A stretch of 64,000 bases of DNA from positions 1-64,000 of the forward strand of contig JAKSJD010000002.1 in the NCBI GenBank assembly GCA_024398435.1, given 5' to 3'. The notes below the pieces were generated by a model. The model saw only the letters and a list, made by a program, of their open reading frames with translations. It made no database searches and was not told the DNA's origin. Both the position numbers and the translations under genes were made by a program. Below, piece after piece: positions 8,576 to 15,751 of this stretch; positions within the stretch are counted from its first letter, which is position 1, and each line of letters opens with the position of its first letter. This stretch comes from Bacteroidaceae bacterium. Lineage in GTDB: Bacteria > Bacteroidota > Bacteroidia > Bacteroidales > Bacteroidaceae.

Positions 8576-9271
8576 TTAATTATTATTTCTTATACTTACT
8601 ACAATATATTGACTAGCAGAATTCATGCAATATGCTGAAGATACCAATCTTTGATTACTTATAGTAAAAATATTTTCATCACTTGTTCCCCTAGATCTGT
8701 TTGAGGTAGCAGGATCATAATAATAATATCCAGTGCTTCTATTGCCTCCAACAATAATCACAAAATGATCAGTAGCTTGGTCCTGCCATGCAGATCCTGT
8801 GGAATGTCCGTTTTTATAATCAACACCAACTATTATAGGATGACTTAAGGCCAACTGACTATCAAGGTAATTTAGCCCATTATTGAAATATGCAGATGAT
8901 GACATCGCACGCCCATTTGCGTCATAATTGCACATCAATATTTCGCCACCACTGTTTGAACATCCGGCACTATTTAACATTTCTCTGCATCGAATTAAAC
9001 AGCCTGCAGGTTCAGATGCTTTATAAGGGCTAAACTGGGAAATAGTAAGTACTTTGTCGTTTTCTGGGCCTTGACTACTAATATAACTTGCGGTTATTAA
9101 AACCTCAGGAATACCATAAAGATATCCGCATCCTTCCACAAAGCCTTCAATCCAACTGCCTTGTTCACACAAATATAGGTACTCTTCCCATGTATAAGGA
9201 TTTTCTTCTGTACCTTTATCGCCAATACTCATAGGAGCGCCCAATTTAATTTTCTTAATAATATTAGTCAT
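8576..9271 (-). CDS. Leader-module protein with C39-like cysteine peptidase domain
   Basis: 231 residues. It starts with the basic MTNIIKKIKL, followed by ENPYTWEEY at 23-31 and SWIEGFVEGCGYLYG at 39-53, the shared leader module with GG replaced by EG. The body looks like a papain-fold C39-type domain: SEPAGCLIRCREML (candidate nucleophile Cys91 or Cys95), a central helix, PIIVGVDY at 145-152, TDHFVIIVGG with His169, and YYYDPAT with Asp186. C39-like domains cut peptide bonds, often next to Gly-Gly. The protein could be an effector or, alternatively, process leader-module proteins; the first fits better because it carries the module itself. The DUF4422 gene lies 45 bases upstream and an exported protein gene 19 bases downstream. 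Confidence 0.75.
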   Translation of the reverse strand: MTNIIKKIKLGAPMSIGDKGTEENPYTWEEYLYLCEQGSWIEGFVEGCGYLYGIPEVLITASYISSQGPENDKVLTISQFSPYKASEPAGCLIRCREMLNSAGCSNSGGEILMCNYDANGRAMSSSAYFNNGLNYLDSQLALSHPIIVGVDYKNGHSTGSAWQDQATDHFVIIVGGNRSTGYYYYDPATSNRSRGTSDENIFTISNQRLVSSAYCMNSASQYIVVSIRNNN

Positions 9272-9316
9272 AACTTATATTGATTGAAAGATGATTGTTT
9301 TTGAAATTAAATGGTA

Positions 9317-10012
9317 CTAATCATAATATCCTAATCTCTGTTTGAAACTCTTCACTACGACAGCATCCAAATGATTAACTATGAAACAGCTGATAAGTCG
9401 CTCTGCCAAGAATGAAACGGCTCGTTGCTGATAATCTACATTGTCGTGTGGGAAATCTCTTTCTGCCTTCATGCGATAGTTCTGGGGGTCCTTATTGAGT
9501 CCATGTCTATGATCAAACTCAAAAAGAACAGGAAAAAGAAAGTTGCAGAGACGGTCAAAATCCTCCCACTGCATTATAAAACAACAGAAAGGTATGAATA
9601 TTCCATCATTGAGCATATAAGCCGAATAAGCATTTCCTTTGCCATAGAAATCATCAAGTATGTCCACGATGTCATCATAGTCGTGGTAATTATGAGCATC
9701 CTTGTAATGCCTGTATACTGATGCCATGCGCTGCACATGCAGGACTTGACATTCCCCTTTGTCAAGAGCAATAAAATGCATGAATCGTCGCCTATAATGG
9801 CAAAATCCAACATACTGACTCTTTACTTTGTTTTTCCATACCCAATACATCGTCGTCATCTCAGAATAGAATGCATTCAGGTGGTTGATGTTCTCTCCAT
9901 CCACATTGGAAGCATTTCCCTTAAACAGACGGTACACATCATCCTCCTTCAGTCCGTATTCCTCTATCTGACGGTCGTCATGATAAGTTATCCAAATCTG
10001 TAGTTCTTGCAT
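9317..10012 (-). CDS. DUF4422-type glycosyltransferase
   Basis: 231 residues, soluble. The family signature is clear: ITYHDDR near the start, LNAFYSEMTTMYWVWKN at 45-61, YVGFCHYRRRF at 67-77, and the C-terminal segment DYQQRAVSFLAERL. DUF4422 proteins occur in capsule and O-antigen loci and are regarded as glycosyltransferases. It begins 7 bases after the stop of the second GT14/methyltransferase fusion, so both should be cotranscribed and probably act in sequence on the same acceptor. Donor sugar unknown. Confidence 0.85.
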   Translation of the reverse strand: MQELQIWITYHDDRQIEEYGLKEDDVYRLFKGNASNVDGENINHLNAFYSEMTTMYWVWKNKVKSQYVGFCHYRRRFMHFIALDKGECQVLHVQRMASVYRHYKDAHNYHDYDDIVDILDDFYGKGNAYSAYMLNDGIFIPFCCFIMQWEDFDRLCNFLFPVLFEFDHRHGLNKDPQNYRMKAERDFPHDNVDYQQRAVSFLAERLISCFIVNHLDAVVVKSFKQRLGYYD

Positions 10013-10019
10013 ATTGCGT

Positions 10020-11483
10020 TCAATTATTTTTTTTTACGAAAATAACATATTTTTTATTTCCCATATTCAGTTCCTTCAACTGGCGGTTAAGAAGAGGATC
10101 AGGAAAAAAATTCACCTCTGACATCATAGATACCATATCCTTCTCGATATGACAAGTAATAGGCAATGCAGAAATATGCTTACCTTCATACCAATTCAAC
10201 AGAACATATCTGTCCGACAACTTCGCCAATTTCTTCACCGCTTTTGTGATTTGTTCTGCTGGTATATAGGGTAGTACATCCTTGCAAAGCACTAGTCCGA
10301 ACGGACTCTCCGTCTCCAACTCATCATCCAGCAAGTCGGCTTGCACACATAACTCCTGATCTTTATCTATTAGACGGGCCGACAGTTCCTCCGTATATGG
10401 ATTGGCGTCAAATCCCACAGCAGCAATATGCTGTTCCCTTAGTATTGCCACATCCATGCCACAACCACACCCTACATCCAACACCGAATCTACACCTGTC
10501 AGTTGACACAGCTTGACAACAGCTGTTATATAGTCCCTGGAATATCCATATGCTTTGTAGCCATCATATTCCCATCCACCGTTCGGCATCGCTTTCAAAG
10601 GCTGCTTGTCATAAACGAAATACTTATCCAACACTTCTATTATCTCATTGCTGACAGGCATTTCCATTTTCCTAGCAAAAACACATGGCCTTTCCACCAA
10701 GTATCTCAGATGATGGACATCCAGATTGGCAGGATTGTTGCCGTTTTCATACTTCATGCGGATGAAACGAAAATTTGTGAACAGTATATCCTTTCCTTTC
10801 TTTAGATTCACCAATACCGTTGCCGTGTACATCTCCTCCGGAGCAAACGTCATCCACATACGCCAATACAGCATGGGATGGCGGCGAGTGTAATCGACAA
10901 TCATCTGAGTAGACTTGCGCGTGATTGAAAACCATTGGGAGCAACCATACAGATGATCAAATTGTTTTGGCAACGAGCGCTTAATGTTGTACTTGCGTTG
11001 AAAGTGAAGAATTTGATACATCTTGCTCCTTGCCTTGTATCGAGTGGAAAAGCAATCGTAAGGGTAATAGTACTGCAAACGCTGATACGTGTTCCGTTCC
11101 CAGTTTATGTGAGGCAAATGAATATATTGCAGACAGTCTTTCTCTTTATATTGTTCGAAGAACATAAGAAATTCGTCCAACGACATCGTTGGGTAGTCTT
11201 GACCACTGATAAGATGCACGTATTCCGCATCACATCGTTTCAGCACCTCACGCATCATGAACATCTGGCAACGCAGCATACTGAATCCACCCCAGTTCAC
11301 ATCGAACTTCTGATATACCCTAATCACTTGAGGGAACGCCTCTAAACGTTCCCTCTCTTCCTTGCTCATCTTAAACTTCTTGTCTAAGTGGATAAACACA
11401 TAACAGTCATGGATGAAGTACTCCACTAAATGGCAGAGTTGCGCCATGTTCTTATGTGCCATGATTATGATTGAATGCTGCAT
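10020..11483 (-). CDS. Second GT14-type glycosyltransferase/methyltransferase fusion
   Basis: 487 residues when begun at the ATG at 11483 (MQHSIIIMAHKN). This start is preferred over an upstream in-frame ATG at 11534 because it gives exactly the length and N-terminus of the paralogue at 1051-2514. SGQDYP is at 93-98, and QWFSITR and APEEMY follow in the expected order. The methyltransferase half has motif I VLDVGCGCGM near 332. The two copies are clearly homologous along the full length but strongly diverged, suggesting related acceptors or sugars. GT14 includes the protein O-xylosyltransferases, which matters because a UDP-xylose synthase gene lies in the same island. The 263 bases upstream hold no gene and no obvious promoter. 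Confidence 0.85.
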   Translation of the reverse strand: MQHSIIIMAHKNMAQLCHLVEYFIHDCYVFIHLDKKFKMSKEERERLEAFPQVIRVYQKFDVNWGGFSMLRCQMFMMREVLKRCDAEYVHLISGQDYPTMSLDEFLMFFEQYKEKDCLQYIHLPHINWERNTYQRLQYYYPYDCFSTRYKARSKMYQILHFQRKYNIKRSLPKQFDHLYGCSQWFSITRKSTQMIVDYTRRHPMLYWRMWMTFAPEEMYTATVLVNLKKGKDILFTNFRFIRMKYENGNNPANLDVHHLRYLVERPCVFARKMEMPVSNEIIEVLDKYFVYDKQPLKAMPNGGWEYDGYKAYGYSRDYITAVVKLCQLTGVDSVLDVGCGCGMDVAILREQHIAAVGFDANPYTEELSARLIDKDQELCVQADLLDDELETESPFGLVLCKDVLPYIPAEQITKAVKKLAKLSDRYVLLNWYEGKHISALPITCHIEKDMVSMMSEVNFFPDPLLNRQLKELNMGNKKYVIFVKKNN

Positions 11484-11688
11484 ATATATCTCGTTTTCTT
11501 CAATTGATGATACAATGACTATAACATATTTCAAGAACTTTTGTTAACACTTGTTATTTGTTTTCTAAGATTTTGTTAAGGAATAAACATGGATTTTTAC
11601 CTATTTATGAGTTTTAACGCAAGCAGATGTGAAGCAAATGTCCAATGAAACCATCAAACATATTACAAAAACATCATACATCGCTCTC

Positions 11689-11775
11689 CCTACCATAATA
11701 TCAAGATTGAAATAGTACCATATAACAGCCTATATTATTGCTGAGGTTATTGTTCAACATCCAAAGCAAGACGCA
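11689..11775. repeat. 87-bp repeat (SUMF-like gene end plus 3' flank), copy 1
   Basis: Matches 13340-13426 with a single mismatch. It spans the last codons of the SUMF-like gene and about 58 bases downstream of its stop. Because the rest of the two SUMF-like genes has diverged much further, the two ends look recently copied or exchanged. Confidence 0.9.
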
Positions 11776-12565
11776 ATCCCGTTCCAAATGTTATCATTGC
11801 GGGATCTTTATATCTCCATAATGTTTGATTTATCTCCTGCATTACGGCACTATTATAGAACGATCCCCCACATATAGGTATGGATTTCGCATTATTAGGT
11901 TCATGATGAATATTAGAAGAATCGGATTCATAATAATCATGTCCATCACTGCATATTTCATCTACATTGCCACTCATATCATAAATACCCAGCTCGTTAG
12001 GCTTTTTTGCTGAAACTTCATGTATTCGACAATCGCTATTACCAAGATACCACCCGACTTCGTCTATATTGTTACTACCTGAGTATATATAACCTTTACT
12101 TTTGTTACCTCCCTTAGCTGCAAATTTCCATTCCGCTTCTGTTGGCTTACGAAAATGCAAACCAGTGAGTTGGTTTAATTTTGAAATAAAAACATCGAAT
12201 GTATTTTGAGTACAATCATACATGGGATAATTCGGTGCTAATATATGGTAAAACCTTCCCGTGATATTACCTTCAATGGACAGATTGTAACTAATAGCTT
12301 TAATGCAATAATCTTTATATTCTTCTGGCATTACAGCAGCCCACAATGCTTGTGTAACTTCTGTTTCTCCAATCATAAAAGAGTCGATTTTCGTATTTTT
12401 CTTTTGCCTATTGTTTTTGATGTTACTATCCTCAATAATATCTGTCTCTCCTTCAACAAAAATCATATTGAATTCGAATCCGCCAACTCTAATTTGTTTA
12501 TTCGATTGGGCATATATGTTGATTATCGGTAACATTACGATTAGCATTATAATTCTTTTTTTCAT
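11747..12565 (-). CDS. Exported SUMF/FGE-sulfatase-fold protein (copy 2)
   Basis: 272 residues from the ATG at 12565 (MKKRIIMLIVML, signal peptide to INIYAQ). The body has the formylglycine-generating-enzyme/C-type-lectin-like fold: FMIGETEVTQALW, FRKPTEAEWKFAAKGG, GIYDMSGNVDEICSDG, CGGSFYNS and GTGLRLALD. The pair of active-site cysteines of true formylglycine-generating enzymes near the C-terminus is absent (NQTLWRYKDPAM is found there), so it is probably a non-catalytic binding or structural member, as are many Bacteroidota homologues. It begins 7 bases after leader gene A. The last 10 codons and downstream flank are nearly identical to those of the SUMF-like gene at 13398. Confidence 0.75.
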   Translation of the reverse strand: MKKRIIMLIVMLPIINIYAQSNKQIRVGGFEFNMIFVEGETDIIEDSNIKNNRQKKNTKIDSFMIGETEVTQALWAAVMPEEYKDYCIKAISYNLSIEGNITGRFYHILAPNYPMYDCTQNTFDVFISKLNQLTGLHFRKPTEAEWKFAAKGGNKSKGYIYSGSNNIDEVGWYLGNSDCRIHEVSAKKPNELGIYDMSGNVDEICSDGHDYYESDSSNIHHEPNNAKSIPICGGSFYNSAVMQEINQTLWRYKDPAMITFGTGLRLALDVEQ

Positions 12566-12572
12566 ACAAAAA

Positions 12573-13226
12573 TTATTCATTAATTTCAAAATTTGGATTA
12601 TATATATCATCTGTTTTATAACCTCTATGATGAACCAACATATTGTTACCATTAATATTCTCATACGTAGACCACGTATAATTGAATGTCAAATTGATAC
12701 AATAATGATTTTTTCTAATTTTTTTCCAATTTGTATTACATGGGCCCTCCCATTGGGGGTCAATTATATTGTTAAGATTAATTGTTGGGCTCGCATTTAA
12801 TAAATCTTTTCTTACATCTATACTTTCAATATTAATAGTACTACGTATCCAATTAGGTATGTTATTACTAAAATTACCTGTGTATCCAGGATTCCATCTA
12901 TAATGCACAGTTGCAACTATGCCATCAGTTAATATTATATCTTGGGATGAGATAGTGCCGTGAGAGCCATCTAAATAAATACCAACATAAAAATCCATAT
13001 CATCAGTATCCCCAATTACGATTTCGCTACTACTTGATCCAACTCCAATTGTTGACGGAGGCAAATACCCCATGCCTTCAACAAATCCACCTGGCCACGT
13101 TCCATCTCCAAATGTGGTCATTTCTTCTTGAGTGTAAGGATTTTCTGGTGTTCCTTTCAGTACTGCTTCGTTAACCTCTGTGCTAGATTCAGCACTAAGA
13201 TTCATTTTCTTAATTACTTTTGCCAT
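12573..13226 (-). CDS. Leader-module protein A, body unknown
   Basis: 217 residues from the ATG at 13226 (MAKVIKKMNL); the three extra upstream codons would need a TTG start. The leader module is complete: GTPENPYTQEEM at 25-36, then GTWPGGFVEGMGYLPP at 42-57, followed by GVGSSSS at 61-67. Residues 1-67 are identical to those of leader protein B at 15025-15636, and the DNA is identical too, but the bodies after SSSS share nothing. The body here is beta-rich (IVATVHYRWNPGYTG, CINLTFNYTW) with two cysteines (CNTNW and YCIN) and unknown function. Copied epimerase-tail DNA lies just upstream, and a SUMF-like gene follows after 7 bases. Confidence 0.75.
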   Translation of the reverse strand: MAKVIKKMNLSAESSTEVNEAVLKGTPENPYTQEEMTTFGDGTWPGGFVEGMGYLPPSTIGVGSSSSEIVIGDTDDMDFYVGIYLDGSHGTISSQDIILTDGIVATVHYRWNPGYTGNFSNNIPNWIRSTINIESIDVRKDLLNASPTINLNNIIDPQWEGPCNTNWKKIRKNHYCINLTFNYTWSTYENINGNNMLVHHRGYKTDDIYNPNFEINE

Positions 13227-13341
13227 AATACTCAATTTTAAAAAGTTAATAATATGAATTACGCCGATATTGGCTTATGTATTTCTTTAAAGTATTCAAT
13301 AGTACTCTTTAATCCTTCTTCTAAACCAATTTTTGGCTTCC
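13027..13341. repeat. 315-bp leader cassette repeat, copy 1
   Basis: Matches 15437-15751 over 315 bases with three mismatches, all in the epimerase-tail part. It contains codons 1-67 of leader protein A, the 25-base spacer, and the last 28 or so codons of a UXS-type gene without the rest of that gene. Its right end abuts, with a 2-base overlap, the 87-bp SUMF-end repeat at 13340-13426, so the locus is a mosaic of two copied blocks. Confidence 0.95.
13251..13340 (-). pseudogene. Truncated copy of the UXS gene 3' end
   Basis: On the minus strand this encodes the last codons of UXS ([11 protein letters not shown] region to the stop) and is almost identical to 15661-15750. No upstream coding part is present. 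It sits between the SUMF-like gene at 13398 and leader gene A, so it cannot be expressed as an enzyme. It is best read as a recombination footprint carried along with the leader cassette. Confidence 0.9.
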
Positions 13342-13426
13342 TACCATAATATCAAGATTGAAATAGTACCATATAACAGCCTATATTATTGCTGAGGTTA
13401 TTGTTCAGCATCCAAAGCAAGACGCA
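13340..13426. repeat. 87-bp repeat (SUMF-like gene end plus 3' flank), copy 2
   Basis: Second copy of the segment at 11689-11775, one mismatch. It covers the end of the SUMF-like gene at 13398-14240 and its downstream flank, and then runs directly into the copied epimerase tail. Confidence 0.9.
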
Positions 13427-14240
13427 TACCAATATACATAAATGTTGTATTTGGAGTATCGGATATATGTAGTCTAAGAAAAGAATTTCTACAAACTTCA
13501 TCATTATGCATATAGCTTCCACCCCGCGCAACTTTTTCTTCTCCACTTATCGGACCTTGAGGATTATTTATTGGTGATTCTTTATAATAATTCTCATCAT
13601 ACCAATCATTGCACAATTCAAAGACGTTGCCGCTCATATCATAAAGACCTAGTTCGTTGGATTTTTTTGTGGCAACTTCATGAACCAGGCGGCCACTATT
13701 ATTTTTATACCATGCAATCTCATCAATATTATTGCTACCAGAATATATATATCCAATGCTTTTGTTCCCTCCTCTTGCTGCAAATTCCCATTCAGCTTCT
13801 GTAGGGAATCGAAAATGCATTCCTGAAAGCGCATTAAGTTTATCTATAAATTGTTTGTATTTACCCCAACTATAGAAATACATAGGATAATTATCTCCAA
13901 ATTGATCTTGAACTACAATGCCAATAGAATCAATACTATTCATTGCATCTCTTTCTTTTGTATATTTTGCATAATCTTCAGGCATTATTGCTTTAAACAA
14001 TCCCTGTGTCACCTCAGTTTCGCCAATGAAATAACTATGTAATGTTACCTCGTGTGAAGGCTTTGAGTTTTCAAATGCTTCATCTTGCTCTTCTGAAGTA
14101 CCCCCCATATTATATTTTCCACCTTCTACCAAAATCATATTGAATTCAATACCATTGATATTAAATGCCTTTTTGGCTTGAGGGTTAGCTTTTATCGATA
14201 ATAGGGATATAACGATTAATATCATACATTTTTTATTCAT
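13398..14240 (-). CDS. Exported SUMF/FGE-sulfatase-fold protein (copy 1)
   Basis: 280 residues with a signal peptide (MILIVISLLSI, cleavage near ANPQA). Ordered family motifs: FNMILVEGGKYNMGG, YFIGETEVTQGLF, FRFPTEAEWEFAARGG, GLYDMSGNVFELCNDW, VARGGSY and IGMRLALD. It keeps the NMGG start and WDEW-like acidic segment better than copy 2. One cysteine lies near the C-terminus (DEVCRNSF) but not the pair needed for formylglycine formation, so a catalytic role is unlikely. Such proteins often bind ligands or act in the envelope. Directly upstream lies another short copy of an epimerase tail (14276-14354). Confidence 0.8.
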   Translation of the reverse strand: MNKKCMILIVISLLSIKANPQAKKAFNINGIEFNMILVEGGKYNMGGTSEEQDEAFENSKPSHEVTLHSYFIGETEVTQGLFKAIMPEDYAKYTKERDAMNSIDSIGIVVQDQFGDNYPMYFYSWGKYKQFIDKLNALSGMHFRFPTEAEWEFAARGGNKSIGYIYSGSNNIDEIAWYKNNSGRLVHEVATKKSNELGLYDMSGNVFELCNDWYDENYYKESPINNPQGPISGEEKVARGGSYMHNDEVCRNSFLRLHISDTPNTTFMYIGMRLALDAEQ

Positions 14241-14275
14241 ACTAAATTGTTTTGTGTAAAACTTGGATCATTGTG

Positions 14276-14354
14276 TTCTATAAAGTATTCAATAGTACTC
14301 TTTAATCCTTCTTCTAAACTGATTTTTGGCTTCCAACCATTAAGCATAGTTGTA
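14276..14354 (-). pseudogene. Short copy of the UXS gene 3' end
   Basis: 79 bases matching 15693-15771 of the intact UXS gene with few mismatches, and lacking both the stop-proximal codons and the rest of the gene. It lies between the lipoprotein gene at 14411 and the SUMF-like gene start at 14240. Together with 13251-13340 and the diverged 4251-4367 remnant it is one of three orphan epimerase tails in the island. Confidence 0.85.
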
Positions 14355-14410
14355 TGGCTTATTCATTACAAAAAGATGTATATTAGATACATTGAAAACT
14401 ATAGAATTAT

Positions 14411-15016
14411 TCAAGGAACTCTATATTTATTAATTAATCTACGATTAACTTTATCATATATAAATGTTTTAGATATATATCCGTTATTTTCTCCGTTATT
14501 TATCTCATATTTAAATTCAAAGGTTAGTGTTCCATTGCTATTAATAAGATTACAATTAATGGATTCATATATTTTGCTTTTGTTTACCGAACAAAAAATA
14601 CGGTCTTTTGTGTTCAGTACATCAAGTACATCATCGTATTTATCAGATTTTGTGATGTAATCGTTCCATTTATTTCCTATAACTGGAGTTAGTGCTTTTA
14701 CAAAAGCAAAGGCACTGATATCATCTTCCACAATAAATTGGTTTGTGTTAAATTTATACAACCAACTAGTTTTATCAAGTTGTTGAATAAATTCTATGTC
14801 TTTATAAACAGAATCACAAATGGATTGAAATGATTCAGTTTTTGCCATATGCTTTGCTTTAATTATATTTGTATATGCATTTTCAAAATCTCCCATGTTT
14901 AATGCAACTTGGGAGTTTATGAGTTCATTGTACCCATCATTTTTGCAGCATCCATATAATATATAAACAATACAAATTAATAGCATTGTTGTTAAATAAT
15001 TATTTTGTTTTTCCAT
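14411..15016 (-). CDS. Small lipoprotein of unknown function
   Basis: 201 residues. The signal peptide ends in a lipobox (ILYGC, Cys23), giving a lipid-anchored protein. The mature part starts with a helical, tetratricopeptide-like pair (SQVALNMGDFENAYTNIIKA), followed by a beta-rich C-terminal half (TLTFEFKYEINN). I do not recognise the family. It begins 8 bases after leader gene B, matching the pairing of each leader gene with a following exported protein. An immunity or anchoring role for protein B is inferred only from position. Confidence 0.6.
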   Translation of the reverse strand: MEKQNNYLTTMLLICIVYILYGCCKNDGYNELINSQVALNMGDFENAYTNIIKAKHMAKTESFQSICDSVYKDIEFIQQLDKTSWLYKFNTNQFIVEDDISAFAFVKALTPVIGNKWNDYITKSDKYDDVLDVLNTKDRIFCSVNKSKIYESINCNLINSNGTLTFEFKYEINNGENNGYISKTFIYDKVNRRLINKYRVP

Positions 15017-15024
15017 AATATATA

Positions 15025-15636
15025 TTACGCGATAGGAAATAATTGAATTGTATTAGTACCACCTATAAAACCGATAAAGGAATCTCCTCCATTATAACAT
15101 ATTGTTAGCAATATCGAAACATTTCCTGAAGCGGGTAAATTAATTGTACAAGACCCTAATGGTTTATGTCCTGTTGCGTATACCAAAGATTGAGGTATTA
15201 CCAAAATTGCTTCATGAATTATATTATTATTTCGCATAATTTTAACGTAACCTGTATACTTAAGGGTGTCTGTAAATGGAGGAACAATTTCTGCAGAAAC
15301 AAATACGCTATTACCAGTAAATTTAATAGTTGTATTGAGCCCATAACTTCCTAAAAGGCCAAAACCTTCGGCAAATATGTAGTTTAATTGTAAGTTGGAT
15401 TTAGTAAATGTGCCCTGAGGATATACGTATTGATTACTACTACTTGATCCAACTCCAATTGTTGACGGAGGCAAATACCCCATGCCTTCAACAAATCCAC
15501 CTGGCCACGTTCCATCTCCAAATGTGGTCATTTCTTCTTGAGTGTAAGGATTTTCTGGTGTTCCTTTCAGTACTGCTTCGTTAACCTCTGTGCTAGATTC
15601 AGCACTAAGATTCATTTTCTTAATTACTTTTGCCAT
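15025..15636 (-). CDS. Leader-module protein B, body unknown
   Basis: 203 residues from the ATG at 15636. Residues 1-67, including ENPYTQEEM, TWPGGFVEGMGY and the GVGSSSS linker, are identical to leader protein A. The body (from NQYVYPQG) is different, hydrophobic and beta-rich (TTIKFTGNSVFVSAEIV, SGNVSILLTICYNGG), and ends in IQLFPIA. It could be a small beta-sandwich. It begins 32 bases after the UXS stop, so it is probably expressed from the UXS promoter, and it is followed after 8 bases by a lipoprotein gene. Function unknown. Confidence 0.75.
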   Translation of the reverse strand: MAKVIKKMNLSAESSTEVNEAVLKGTPENPYTQEEMTTFGDGTWPGGFVEGMGYLPPSTIGVGSSSSNQYVYPQGTFTKSNLQLNYIFAEGFGLLGSYGLNTTIKFTGNSVFVSAEIVPPFTDTLKYTGYVKIMRNNNIIHEAILVIPQSLVYATGHKPLGSCTINLPASGNVSILLTICYNGGDSFIGFIGGTNTIQLFPIA

Positions 15637-15751
15637 AATACTCAATTTTAAAAAGTTAATAATATGAATTACGCCGATATTGGCTTATGTATTTCTTTAA
15701 AGTATTCAATTGTACCCTTTAATCCTTCTTCTAAACCGATTTTTGGCTTCC
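15437..15751. repeat. 315-bp leader cassette repeat, copy 2 (at the intact UXS gene)
   Basis: Counterpart of 13027-13341. Here the epimerase tail is joined to the full UXS gene, so this is likely the donor or ancestral context. The block begins exactly in the serine codons of the leader linker, which marks the switch point between a constant N-terminus and a variable body. Confidence 0.95.

Noticed and set aside
11747-14240. SUMF-like proteins as active formylglycine-generating enzymes
   Set aside because: The C-terminal cysteine pair is missing and there is no sulfatase gene in the window.
3567-15636. Leader module as an ordinary double-glycine bacteriocin leader
   Set aside because: The GG is followed by a strongly conserved VEGMGY, one member has EG, and the bodies are large folded domains. 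No exporter gene is nearby. The idea is not excluded but not supported as such.
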